Assembly (NCBI RefSeq): GCF_040954645.1
Contig: NC_092807.1
Span: 49,980,991-50,044,990, forward strand
DNA length: 64,000 nt
Source of the DNA: Diabrotica undecimpunctata
Taxonomy: Eukaryota; Arthropoda; Insecta; Coleoptera; Chrysomelidae
Direction: 5' to 3'
Under the pieces are notes generated by a model, which ran no database searches, was not told the origin of the DNA, and worked only from the letters and a program-made list of their open reading frames with translations. The translations under genes were made by a program, and so were the position numbers. Below are positions 34,500-45,960 of this stretch, one piece after another. Every line of letters begins with the position of its first letter. The stretch's first letter is position 1.

Positions 34500-34732
34500 T
34501 ACAGTCACTTTGAGACAAAGTATATATATTTAGTCCCGAAGGACCGCGCGACCTCGAAGTTGGTTGGAAAGGGGGGAGAGCGGAGCGCTCTAAACGGTTA
34601 ATCCGGTCATTCAAACGAAGCTGTTTACTTTAATGGGCTTTTCTCGAAACCACGTTTTTTCAACTGAGTGTAACTCGTACTTCGAGTTACAGTATTGCCC
34701 TTATCAAGATAAACCAAACGACATTTTGTCTT
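34500..34732. other. Intron, nothing recognised
   Basis: Includes a GC-rich patch (GGGGGGAGAGCGGAGCGC) near 34570. Confidence 0.4.
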
Positions 34733-34740
34733 GCCGGTTA

Positions 34741-36633
34741 GTAATGTGTAACACTGTGTGATATGACGCTTTTTTGCTGATACTTTACGGTGCGTCATGT
34801 GTATTGACACCGCGACAATAAAGTGTCATGACACAGTAACAGTGTCGTAACACCCCGAGTGTTTCCGGCCCGAGCAATGCAATTCACCGCAATAGTGCCA
34901 TTTGATACAAGATACAAGAAAAAAAAGACAGAACACGAAAGTTGTACCTTAAAGTTTTCGAATCTCACCGAAACGAAAGTGTCTTTCAACTGCGTTGACT
35001 ATTTTGTATTTTACCTGGTTGCCACGTTTTATATATTTTTACAGTGTCTCCAGATAATTTTAAATCTTAAAAAATAAATTTGAATATATTTCTGTTTATG
35101 CAGATAAAATAATTAATAAAGAAAAAAACTGTATTATAAAAAAAAACAAATAAATAAAATTTCAAATCTAGGTCCAAACAACAAAACAAAAAATTTGAAA
35201 TTTTAAAATTGTTATTATTTAAATTATGTTTAAATATTGTTTAAATTTGTTATAGTTTAAATAATATCAGTGGAGAGATATTAAACGCTAAAGAAAGAAT
35301 AAAGGTACCTACATAAAAAAATCTAAATCTAGGTTAACGCAACAAAACAAAAAATTTAAAGTAAAAAAATATACACCTACTTATTCGTTATTGTTTAAGT
35401 TATAACTTAAAAAATTCACTTAAGAGATTTTATCCGTCTTTAATCTCTCTCGCTTTTCGTTGAATATCTGTCCGGCTTTAGAAAATATCCTTTCACAGGG
35501 GACAGATGTAGCCATAATACAAAGCCTAGTCTTCATAATTTGGTATAATTTTGGGTAAATGTGCTTCCTTTGGTGCCACCACAATAGAGGATCCTGCGAT
35601 ATACCGCAGCTATCTTTTCTCGGTAAAATGCTTGCTTGGTTGTTGGTGCTGTTGAACTTCCTTGTCAAAATCTTTCCATAAATTTTGAAGTAGATCTTCC
35701 TTATACGGTATATTTTGAATTGGTTGTTCAATATTTTCCTCTTCGTTTTCTTTTTGTGTGGGTAATTTTGTGTTGGCTACCTTGCTGTACAAATTCTCTA
35801 CTGCTTTGCGATATTGTCTTTCGTCTATGAAACCAAATTTTTTAAATCTGGGGTCCAAGATTGTTGCTTGAGCTATTAAAGTATGTTCCTCTATATCTGA
35901 AAATCTTTGTTTTAGTTCAAATTGCAGATTTTTTACCATATTTTGAACCTGAGGCATCTTTGTATTTATGTCAAATGAATTCATGCGTTTCGTAATTTGT
36001 TTGTAATAAAATATTATTGACGAAGCACTAACTTTTTGCTCGGATCACTAACAGTTGTAACTAAATTAAAAATTTCCAGAACTTTAATGGACTGTTCAGC
36101 AATAGTCCAGTCTTCGTTTTGTAGAGGCCCAACAGATTCTGTAACTAAACTATTTAAAACTGCCAATGTTGATATGATTGCATTTTTCATCTGTAAAATT
36201 CTCTTAATCATATCAAATGTGAAATTCCATCACGTAACTACATCATTTTTTAACTTTAGTGATGGTATATCCATTCGTCAAATCTCGGACTACTGTCAAA
36301 AAACTGACGTCTCAATATATCTAACTAGTTCATCAATCAAACATCAACAAACACATTTTGAGTTTTTAACCTGTCTGATCTATTATCCCTTTGTGTGCTT
36401 TGTTTCCAAAAAGGTTTTATTTGTGAAAAAATCAACTCTCGGTCAGTCTCGCACAGCTATTAAGTAAATGCGAAACAGATGTTACAGCTTAGGGAAGGTT
36501 TCAAACTTTCACGTAGTGTCAATGGCTTACTGTGTTATATGACACAATAGTGTTGACACACTGAGTTGATACAATAAACTGCGCCAGTGTTGCTGTATCA
36601 ACACCTAAAAATTTAGTGTGTTACCCATCTTTA
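34741..36633 (-). mobile_element. hAT transposon, degenerate
   Basis: Minus-strand transposase pieces inside. Ends are like GTAATGTGTAACAC (left) and GTGTTACCCATCTTTA (right), an imperfect terminal repeat containing GTAACAC. Flanks GCCGGTTA (34733-34740) and GCCGGTAC (36634-36641) match at 6 of 8 bases, consistent with a worn hAT target duplication. At 1.9 kb it has lost the N-terminal half of the transposase. Confidence 0.75.
35420..36211 (-). pseudogene. hAT transposase (BED-finger transposase type), C-terminal half
   Basis: Three pieces in order: MIKRILQMKNAIISTLAVLN, then EDWTIAEQSIKVLEIFNLVT (36211-36014); KMPQVQNMVKNLQFELKQRF, then ATILDPRFKKFGFIDE (35984-35610); and SQDPLLWWHQRKHIYPKLYQ, then CIMATSVPCERIFSKAGQIF, NEKRERLKTDKIS (35570-35420). 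The last is the hAT dimerisation motif (DPLxWWxxxxxxFPxL ... PxSxxxERxFSxAG). Frames are broken between the pieces. Confidence 0.9.
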
Positions 36634-36795
36634 GCCGGTACTCTCCATGATCGGTACTACAACCATAAATATTCATTGTTATTTAAAAAAATTATAAACA
36701 GTTAAAAGTGCAAAAAAGGGTCTAAAAATTAAAAACTCCTACATTTTATTTTCTTCTGTGAAAATGTTTCATTGTAGTACCGACCATAGCCAATT

Positions 36796-36840
36796 CGGTT
36801 AAATTGGGGTTTCATGCAATGAACATATCCTTAGCATTTG

Positions 36841-36899
<59 letters not shown>

Positions 36900-37495
36900 T
36901 TCTTTTTGTATAAAACATAGGAGTTCTTAAAATATAAAGATATAAAATATAAAAATATAAAGATTTTGCTATGAGAAGCCACAATTTTTGAATTCATATT
37001 AAAAAGCATTCATAAAATATTATTTTTTACTTTAAATGTAGCTAAATATTGTAAATTGATATAATTGTCAATTATTTTGTAAACTGGTATATTTGGCAAT
37101 GAAGTTAGAAATCTCAAAATAGGAATTGCTTCATTTAACTTCACTTTATTCTGTAGTTTCTAAACTATTAATTTTACCTTAGGCATAATTTTAATGTTTT
37201 TTATTAAACTATAATTATACCTAGAATTATTAATATTTATAGGTATAATTTTAATGCTTTTAATTATATATGTATATTATAATATAATTGTAATGTAATT
37301 ATATATATTTTTCACGTTTTTGTTTATTTTAAATTGTCATTTCTTATAATAATTATATAGTGCTCTTACCCATAATTTTAGATGTGAGAGTATGAAATAA
37401 TTGACCATATGGCAACACTGACATATATTAAGCTTACATTTAATGTCAAATATATCTATAGGTTATGTTCATTGCATGAATCCCCAATTTAACCG
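36796..37495. mobile_element. MITE, 700 bp, with TTAA at the termini
   Basis: Terminal arms 36796-36830 and 37461-37495 are 35 bases with two mismatches (CGGTTAAATTGGGG, TTCATGCAATGAACATA). TTAA lies in each arm directly outside ATTGGGG, so the duplication could be TTAA (piggyBac-like) or TTA/TAA; not decided. No coding sequence; AT microsatellite inside. Confidence 0.75.
36843..36896. repeat. TA microsatellite inside the MITE
   Basis: About 27 TA units, close to the left terminal repeat. Confidence 0.97.
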
Positions 37496-38230
37496 CCAAT
37501 TCGATGCAGAATATGAAACCATTTTTTTTTTTGGCTTTCGGGTGATTCGTTTCCAAGAAATGATGACACCCACCAACAAATTGGACAAGTTTGGGAAGCC
37601 ATTTTTAGAGCCGCCATTTAAAAAAAGAAATTTGAAGTAATTTAATCTATGTATTTTAACTTGTAAAAAGTTGGAGTTTCAAATATCTTTTGGACTATAA
37701 AAAAATTTAAAAAAACACGTTTTTTTTTGAGGAAACTGGTCTTAAATCAACAAATATTCAGTTGACCGCAACATGTAGGTAGAGAATGTAATTGCAAAAA
37801 ATAAAAAAGTAATGAATGATAAAATTCTGTCCACAGTAGATGCATTTTAATAGCATCTGAAAAAAAGCATATTTGCAAGTACAGAATTGGTTGTACAGAG
37901 GAGTTTTAAATGCAACTGAATGAAGATGGGAACTCAAAAAAAATCTTATATTCCAGTAAAGACGACACAGCCTTTAGCAGTTGTAAAAAAGATTTCAGTA
38001 GTTCATGTGGATGCTGGCTAAAAGGATGGTTTAGTCTGCAATTTGGCGTGAAAATATTGTTCTGGATTTAATTACACGAATGTTGAAAATTATATAGAAC
38101 GACATGAATCACCTAACATAGAAGAAGAGATGAAAGAAGAAAATTTAAACGATTAAATAAAAGATTGTTTGTTCATCATCTTTTTTTATTAAATTAAATA
38201 ATATTTTTTTGTGTTTATGTTCACAGAATA
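37496..38230 (+). pseudogene. Unrecognised degenerate coding sequence
   Basis: Short plus-strand pieces have protein-like composition: QEMMTPTNKLDKFGKPFLEP near 37550, KTTQPLAVVKKISVVHVDAG near 37960, NYTNVENYIERHESPNIEEE to about 38155. They are separated by stops and shifts. I do not recognise the family. The uneven conservation suggests a dead transposon gene. Confidence 0.3.
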
Positions 38231-38290
38231 CACATGTTATATTTTAAATAAACAATGTAAAATAAAAATATAGATACTACTGTAAATATC

Positions 38291-38690
38291 GTCATGATAT
38301 TCGTGTTCAGCGACCCCAAAAACGGCCCGAGTAATGACTTTTGACTGATTTTGAATGAAAATAACATATAATTCCAGGAGACAAGTTCCATCCTGGGCAC
38401 TAGTTACTTCGGAGACCATCGCCGTTATGATATTCGTTTTGAGTGATCTCAAAAACTCCCCGAGTAATAAGTTTTGACTGATTTTGATTGGAATTAACAT
38501 AAAAGTCCAGGAGAATAGGTCAACCACGGGAACAGGTACTTCGGGGACCATTGCCGTCATAATATTCGTGTTCAGCGACCTCGAAAACCCCCCAATTATT
38601 GACTTTTGACGGTAAGCACCAGGTACCTTGTAGTTCATCGCTGTCGTGATATTTTGATCAACAACCTCAAAAACTGCCGAGTACCAAAAT
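38291..38690. repeat. 132-bp tandem repeat, about three units
   Basis: Units start at 38291, 38424, 38556 and (truncated) 38643. Shared blocks are GTYRTGATATTCG, TTTTGACTGATTTTGA and CCAGGAGA, with units about 75-80% alike by eye. A 133-residue minus-strand open frame runs through all units because 132 is a multiple of three. Confidence 0.85.
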
Positions 38691-38957
38691 GAAACTTATT
38701 CCCGTCGATATTTTTCGAATTCCAAATTTGGAAATTTTGTTAACAAACTTTCCTGGCACTCTCACAAATCGAATGCAAAAAGCGATTTCTACTAAAGCGG
38801 AAAATTGATAGGTTTAGTGCTTAATTGCCTCATTTAGGTTCCTTGAATCATATATGATTTATTGGGCAGTAAAGTTGTTTCAATAAATTTTTCAAAATTA
38901 TTCAAAAGACTTTCTATAGATAAACAGATGTTTTTGAACATTGTTTTAAATTTTCAG
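38691..38957. other. Intron before PP2A exon f, nothing recognised
   Basis: AT-rich intron sequence. Confidence 0.5.
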
Positions 38958-39135
38958 AGAAAAGGAAAGAGAACATCAGCGTCAAGAATTATGGAACAAA
39001 GTAGAAGTATTAGCTTCGAGAAAACCGGAATACGATTCTGTCACGAGAAATTACAATTTAATCAACAACATTATCACTAGTCCTGAAAACGACGATGAGC
39101 TCAATTTAAGTTGTTTAAAAGATGAAGATTTGGAA
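38958..39135 (+). CDS. wrd: PP2A B56 exon f
   Basis: One base completes the split Lys codon, followed by 59 residues: EKEREHQRQELWNKVEVLAS, RKPEYDSV, then a less conserved acidic stretch ending LSCLKDEDLE. The charged helix continues the end of the B56 core; the acidic tail is variable in the family. The acceptor is aattttcag ending at 38957 and the donor is GTAAGT at 39136. It ends in phase 0, which fits the last exon. Confidence 0.93.
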
Positions 39136-39449
39136 GTAAGTAGAAAAGCTTCAGCACTTTCTGTATCTTGATACTTGGGTAGGTATATTTAATATTCTTA
39201 TATCTTTTAATCGCTCTTTTACCATTACCCACTTCCTACCCATGCTATATTTACCATGACAATATAATAATAATAAATAATAATAATAAATGCTGCTTTT
39301 TTCAATATATTAAATTTTTTTTTAATTCCAGCTCTGTCCTTGTTTCTTATATACAAATATATTTTGTCTTTAATATTTATAGTTAATCTTAATAGATTAT
39401 AGTTAATACCTCCAATATATAAACCGTTTCAATACCTCTATTATATATA
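39136..39449. other. Intron with an AAT microsatellite
   Basis: A TAA/AAT repeat of about 28 bases lies near 39263-39290. Nothing else recognised. Confidence 0.5.
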
Positions 39450-39600
39450 TTCTACTGAGCTTCCTTATGGGGTTGTCTGTTGATTACCATATATTTGGTT
39501 TTTGCTATGTTGATGTTAAGTCTGTACTCCTCACTCACTCCATTTATTCTATTCACTAATTCTTGAAGCTCAAGCTATTTTTTAACACCAATTTTTTTTT
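39450..39600 (-). pseudogene. Non-LTR RT fragment
   Basis: Minus strand reads LELQELVNRINGVSEEYRLN, then INIAKTKYMVINRQPHKEA, the block after the YxDD box (LQxLVNxxxxxSxxYGLxIN ... KTKxMVI). Confidence 0.65.
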
Positions 39601-39849
39601 CCTGTTTTTTCTTCACATTTATTATAAACTCACTTACTTATTCGTTTAATTCGAAATTCACCTTTTACAGTGTATGATTTTAAAATTATGTTGGCGTTTG
39701 TTGAGGAATTTAAAGTCCTTATTGTTTATTTTCTGTGTTTTTCCTTTAATTAATGATTTTCACTCTTTGAAAATTTCTTTATGAATCTCTTTGCTTCCAG
39801 TGACCTACAAAATCTTATCTAGGCTGTTGTTAAATAGAGCAGAGCCCAT

Positions 39850-41640
39850 TTTAAACTGAGAAAACTAAACTAGTTAAACAAAACGAATGGTTTGACAAGG
39901 AGTGCCAAGAAGCAACAAATAACAAACAAATAGTGCATACCTAAAGACAAATGAAGCAAGATGAACAAGAAGACCAAAGGAGGAATACCGGACCCTAGGA
40001 GGAGAAGAAAAAAGATTAGATCGAAGAAAAAAAAGCAATTTGAGGAAAATCAGTTAAAAAGCATAGAAGGCTAAGAAATCAAAACGTAACTCGATAGTTC
40101 TACAGAAATTTAAACGAAATGAGCAAAGAGTTTAAGCCAACAACAGGGAGCTGTAAGAATGGAAGAGAAAATATCCTAAGTGATACAGCCTCAACCTTGA
40201 ACACATGGTTTGAATTTTTCGACGCAAAATTGAATGGCCATTATAACGAAGAAGCCGATAACACACTAGCAGATCGAAATGATTCGAATCTATTCAACCC
40301 AACCGAAAGACCACCTGCCATTCAAGAGCTTGTCCAAGCTATTATAAAGCTTAAAATAAACCACCAAGAACTGATCAAATTTGCAGTGAGCTCTACAAGA
40401 ATGGTGGCGGCGCCCTGCCACAGACAGTGCAAAAACTTTTACTTCTTGTCTGACAAAATGTGAATCATCTCCAGAAACATCAACAATTGACCAGATTCAT
40501 TTAAGATGAATCCTCGAGAAAATATTACGATTTAACATTAAAACCCATCACCTATTCCTCAACTTCAAGGCCGCCTACGACAGAGTCAAGAGAACAGTAC
40601 TATGCCAATCAATGCGCGAGTTGTGTATACCAGAAAAACCGATTAACAGGAATAACAATGTCTAACGTAAAAGCCAGTGTTCGGATACAGGGAGAGAATT
40701 CTCGATCCTTTGAGGTAAATGATGGATTCAGACAAGGGGATGCCCTGGCTTGCCTCCTATTTAATATTGTTTGGGAAAGTATGTCCGAGACATACGAATT
40801 AGAGACTGCGACAATAGATCGATAAAAAAATCTTAGCATACGCTCATGACACTGACATAATAGGCTGTAACAAGCGAGATGTTGAGCAATATTTCCTAGA
40901 ATTGGAAGAGGTGGCGAAACAGGTCGGTCTAGTCATCAACGAAATAAAATCAAGTACATGTTGGTTACTGAGGATCCTATAGCAAATGAGGAACTGGAAA
41001 TAGTATGTGGAAGTCATATCTTTGAACGTGTTTACAGCTTCACATGCCTTGTCTCGCTAGTGACCACTACCAACAAAACAAGCGAATAAATTAAATAATC
41101 CTTACAAATACATAATATGGACTCCAAAACAATTCCACTCAAGAAATATCCAAAGAAGAACTAAAATTATTATATATAAAACACTATGAAGCGTAAACAT
41201 GAACTATAACGCAGAAGGATGAAAGACTTTTGGGAATATTCGGGTGTAAAATACTGTGCAAAATATTTTAAACTATAAATTACCAAGCGCAATGGCGCAA
41301 AAGATATAAATTCGTATTATACCAAATCTTTAATGAGCCAGACGGCGTAACCTTCATTAAAACACAGCAGCTTAGATGGGCTGAACACATAATTCGACTG
41401 CCAGACAATACGATTGCTAAAAAGTTAACGACAGAAACACCTATAGGAAGAAAAAGCGTAGGCCGATAACGAATTAGGTGGTTAGGTCGAGTTGAGACTG
41501 ACTTATGATGGCAACATGCCGCCAGAAACTGAACAAAATAGCGACAAATCTTAGAGCACGCCAGGATCCACAGAGGATTAAGATCATCATATTGTTCAAA
41601 ATGGGCAAGACATTTTAAAAAGATTTGTAACAAGCGGAAT
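39850..41640 (+). pseudogene. Non-LTR retrotransposon related to 17130-19420, degenerate
   Basis: Plus strand: LNTWFEFFDAKLN and RPPAIQELVQAIIKLK in the pre-RT linker (40119-40463), LNFKAAYDRV near 40560, KASVRIQGENSRSFEVNDGF and RQGDALACLLFNIVW with shifts, ILAYAHDTDIIGCNKRDVEQ (YADD changed to YAHD), VAKQVGLVINE, and at the end QLRWAEHIIRLPDNTIAKKL, RIRWLGRVE and LEHARIHRGL. Same element type and order as the copy in intron 2, but more decayed. Confidence 0.85.
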
Positions 41641-42572
41641 TTCCACCTGGTGACCTATAAAGTCCAAGACCTCCAGTCATACGAAAGATGAAAAAATCTT
41701 TGTGGTTATTAGTAGGTCGAAACGGATGTTAAAAGACGCCATTGATATTCTAAAATATTATTCAACTTTAATCGAAAAGAGGAGTGTCTGCATCTAAATA
41801 CAATGTGATACAAACGATGTAAAATGAAAACCTTTCCACAGATGTACCAAAAAGTCCCAATACAAATTCGAACCAACCAGATACTCTAGAGAGATTACCA
41901 GTGATCGACAAAAGGTTATGTCCGCTGTCACATATTTGATATCTGCCTAAGTTGCAAATGAAGCGTCGGAACAAACAATTTCAGACCACGGAATCAACTA
42001 TAACAAAGTACTTTATTTTTCTTATATGCTGTTATTAAATAAACTCACAACTTAACAATTGTAAATAAAGTGAATTAACTCATTTAACAGTCTTTTCTGA
42101 ACATAAATGATTTGGCTTCTATAATTCTAATTCTACTTTATACCTTTGCTATAATTGCTTGAAAACTCTGAATCACATAAGCATCTCTACATTGTCCACA
42201 AGGAAAAATGTATTATAAACATATTAGAGCAATCATTAATTAGATTTTTGCATTCAAGGGATTTATACACTATATTACATTGACTCAAATTCAAATTAGA
42301 TAACAATTTTCTAAAACAAAATAAGATAAAAAGTGCTCATTGCTTTTACCAAGCCGATCGTATAAACACTACCATTATTTTGGAAACACTTCGCTACTAT
42401 AACACAGAAATTTTGTTGTTTTGTCTCATACTTGTATGAGAAGAGGTCTTATAAACAAAAATTGTATAAACATGGTTGGAAAATAATTTCCACGTCACAA
42501 TTGTGTGGGATAAATATTAATTGAAATAGTAAATATATTTCGGGAGCTTGATATGGTCTTTTTATTTTGTAG
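41641..42572. other. Intron, nothing recognised
   Basis: AT-rich, no clear element ends. Confidence 0.4.
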
Positions 42573-42609
42573 GAGAAAAATTACGGTTCAAGAAAAAAGA
42601 TTAGGATCG
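42573..42609 (+). other. Candidate alternative 37-bp PP2A exon
   Basis: Bounded by a good acceptor (tttttattttgtag, ending 42572) and a consensus donor GTAAGT at 42610. It could join the exon ending at 39135 in frame, giving EKNYGSRKKIRI, but splicing on to 47880 gives an immediate TAA. If used, it would yield a shorter C terminus without RRKSELPQD. It is just as likely a decoy. Confidence 0.25.
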
Positions 42610-43292
42610 GTAAGTACAAAAATCTTTATAAAAAATTTGAAGACCATTTCCAATAATATTGAGGCATATAAAAATTAAAATAACGATTGAAAATAGCAAC
42701 AAATACTGTGTTATTTTAGCTAGTGTTTTATACCATCTCTTCAGTTCGGCCATTTATCATGTCCCCTTTTTCATTAACCAGAAATAAATTCAATTTAACG
42801 AGAGTTTATCAAAATCATTAAAAAACTGATGGAAGAAAAAGGTATTGTTTTATTTAAATTAAAATTCATTAAACGCTCTTTATATGGTTTGTGGTTTATT
42901 TTTGGGTTCGTGGCTATTCCTTGTGTTTATTTTATACCCTATTTGTTTGCAACTGGCAACCCATTATAAATGAAAATCTTCAAATATCGGTCATAAACCA
43001 TTGCCATACGGATGTAGTTAAAACCAATAAGGTTTTGTCCTGGAAAAATTACGAGTTATGCATTAATTTGTTTAGTTACATATACTTTAAAAAAAGATCC
43101 CATGAAAGAAAAACACTAATAATATTAATAAAATGGAAAGCCCGAATTTTGTAAAAGTTTTATCTTAGACAGTTAATGGACACCCTAAGCTCTGACGTCA
43201 CAATGAGTGGGGTTTTAAAAACCTTTCCAAACATTTCTAATTTGTATGAATTTGTCCCATAAGAAGTTGAAAATATTGGTTTTTTAATTGAT
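42610..43292. other. Intron, nothing recognised
   Basis: AT-rich intron sequence. Confidence 0.4.
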
Positions 43293-44129
43293 TGAAGAAT
43301 AAATAAGGACTTTTGGTTATGAACATTCATTCTGTGCAATTGGTGTTATTTTTTGTTCGGGAATTTGTAAGGTAAAAATATCAAAGAATTAAGATATTTA
43401 CTATGAATGTTCATATTTTAAGGTTATGTTATTGTTTGATTAAAACTATTTATTATTATTTTTTTACTGTATTTCAAGATATTTTGTTGTTGTTTTTATC
43501 AGGGTTGTTTCAAAATAAATCAATAAATCAGTCAATTTATTTACGAAGTTGAAAAATATTTAAATTAATGTTTTATTATTTTTTCGTTGCCATTGATTTT
43601 ATCCTGTAAAAGACTAAAGATATTCGTTTTCTAGTAGTTTAGGTTGTAATCATTCTGTGGAAACGTTTCTATCAAATTGCCATAATGTGTTTAAAAAAAT
43701 GTTTTTTGAATGTTGTATTAGTTTTTGAGTTTATTTTTAGATCTGGGCATATAATGGCTAAAACATGTGTTGAAGATATCCAGTATTACTGACTTTTTCG
43801 GAAAAAACGAATGTATTTAGTCCTTTAGGGGATAAAATCACTAACACTTAAAAAATAATAAAACATTAAATTAAATACTTTTCGTAAATAAGTTCAATGA
43901 TTTATTGATTATTTTGAAATAACCCCGATAAAAACAACAACAAAATACCTTGAAATACAGTAAAAAATAATTAAAGTTTTAATTTAACAATAACATAACC
44001 TTAAAATATGAACATTCAAAGTACATATCTTAATACTTTAATATTTTTACCTTATAAATTCACGAACAACAAATAATACCAATCGCACAGAATGAATGTT
44101 CATAACCAAAAGTCCTTATTTATTCTTCA
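43293..44129. mobile_element. Fold-back element with arms near 290 bp
   Basis: Left arm 43293-43585 and right arm 43848-44129 are imperfect reverse complements over nearly their full length. Outer ends are TGAAGAATAAATAAGGACTT; inner shared blocks include TATGAACATTCATTCTGTGC and AATGTTTTATTATTTTTT. About 260 bases separate the arms. No coding sequence; class unknown. No clear target duplication. Confidence 0.88.
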
Positions 44130-44428
44130 AACTTAGCTAGTCCATTACCTGTATTTTCTTTCCGCCCTTTATAAGCCATATCTATACCATTACAATCATA
44201 GAATACTTTATCTCAGAAAGTTTTGACCAATTTGATATCGTCCGTGTTATTAGTTAGCAGTTCAGTCCATACGTTAAAATGGCATCATCATTTGTTGCTG
44301 CTAAACTTAAAAACAGCGCATATTTTTACGAGACAAACAACGACTGTGTTAAATTTTCATGACTCCCTTGTTCATCAACAACGGTTAATAATGCAGTGAC
44401 TTTGTGCTCCGGTATAACAGGTATTAGT
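44130..44428. other. Intron, nothing recognised
   Basis: No element ends identified. Confidence 0.4.
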
Positions 44429-44436
44429 GAAAGAAC

Positions 44437-45226
44437 TAGTGTTGTGTCAATCGTTCATTTCACAAGGACCGAATTAATCGGTGACCGATACTGAAAACGA
44501 TCGAATTATTTCAATCGTTCGTTCGTTTCAATACTTTTCGTTGCCATTTAAAACAAATAACAAGTAACCGATTGATTGAGCTGAATCGACTGGTAGTATT
44601 GTTTACCGTATTTCAAATATGTGTATTCACATTTATTGTCCTTCATACGTTTATGTTAGTGCTCAGCTTAGATTCTAGAAGAAATATTTGAGAAGCTAGA
44701 ATTTATTATGATTTTGTTTTTAGGTTCTTAGTGTAACTCAGAAATAATTATAAATTTATATGGAAATATGTGCTGCATCCAAATATAAATATTTATTGTT
44801 ATTGTGCAAATTTTAATTTTGCGATATTTTATGATTTTAACTACTTGATAACTATTAACACCACAAGTGAAAGCAATCACTTGGGCCCGATAGAATATTT
44901 TCCAACTCCAATACTCCCGGTCTGTAGCTAAGTCGCTGCTTTGCACGCAATTCTTAATTAAATATGTATTATTTTAATTTTTCAATCATTCAAACGAACG
45001 CAATCATTCAGCCGCATGACATATATCTGTCCTGATCGCAAGTGAGGAACGACCGAGGACCGAAAGTAATGAGAGTATTGGCTGTGCGATTTTGTTTTGG
45101 TTCAATCTCGATCGGCGCCGTCGAGGGTCGATCAATAGATTTTTGTCACCATACGATTTGATCGTTATGAACGTTATGATTGAATCAAAATGAAAGAATC
45201 AATCGCGTTTGATACAACACTAGCTA
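44437..45226. mobile_element. hAT-type MITE, 790 bp, exact 8-bp target duplication
   Basis: Flanked by GAAAGAAC at 44429-44436 and 45227-45234. Left end TAGTGTTGTGTCAATCG; right end the inverted form GATACAACACTAGCTA, with four extra bases. Both halves are rich in CAATCGTTCGTTCG-type sub-repeats in opposite orientation. No transposase. The 8-bp duplication and TAGTGTTG ends fit hAT. Confidence 0.8.
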
Positions 45227-45234
45227 GAAAGAAC

Positions 45235-45594
45235 CATTTATAGATTTTTAAGTGAAGGAAAACAAGGAAACATTATTGAGCCAAAAAGATATGAAGCAAA
45301 ACAAACTACAGAAATTGATGACTTTTATAGAAACGTCCTTCGGAGAAAGGTTCATTAGTTATATTTAAACAAGGAGATTCCTACATTGGATACAATATTA
45401 AAGGCAATAAGAGAACAATTTTCAAGTCAAAATGAAATTCCTATAGTTGGCTGTATACCATGAATCACAAAAGTTTTATTTAAAAATCGTTTATAAAAGG
45501 TATGTAATTAAAAAGACTCTTTCGGGCTACATCACAGAACGTTCTCGGTGTAAAAAGTATTATTACCTGGAATAAGTACTACCACTTTAGTGAA
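45235..45594. other. Intron, nothing recognised
   Basis: No confident assignment. Confidence 0.4.
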
Positions 45595-45960
45595 AGCAAA
45601 TCGATTGGAATCGAATCGATTGGAATGAAATCGAATTGTATGGATTGTAATCTAATCGATAGGAATCAAATCAAATTGAATCCATTGGAATGGAATCGAA
45701 TAATAATACAAGTCAATACAATACAATAGATGGAAGAAGCGGGCCAGGTAGAAGAAGATCGCTATGGCTTAAAAATCTGAGGGAATGGTTTAACAGATCC
45801 TCTACATTCCTTTTCCGAGCTGTCGTCAACAAAATTAGTACAGCCAATTTGTTAGCTAACGCACGATAATCGATTAAGGCACAGGAAAAAGAAGAAGAAA
45901 TCGAATCGATTGAAATCAATTTGAATCGAATAAATTGGAATTGATCGATTGGAACTAAAT
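45595..45960. repeat. GAATCGATTG-like simple repeat, interrupted
   Basis: Imperfect runs of a roughly 10-base unit (AATCGATTGG, AATCGAATCG) at 45598-45705 and again 45898-45955. The gap holds a retrotransposon 3' end. Confidence 0.8.
45710..45900 (+). mobile_element. RTE-like 3' end fragment
   Basis: Plus strand DGRSGPGRRRSLWLKNLREW, then FNRSSTFLFRAVVNKISTAN, ending with AAGAAGAAGAA. It is the same C-terminal form as at 57543-57905 (GPGRRRISWLKNLRTWF) and 27640-27800. It splits the simple repeat. Confidence 0.8.

Noticed and set aside
38237..38638. 133-residue minus-strand frame as a host gene
   Set aside because: It lies on a 132-bp tandem repeat whose period is a multiple of three; kept only as a repeat observation.
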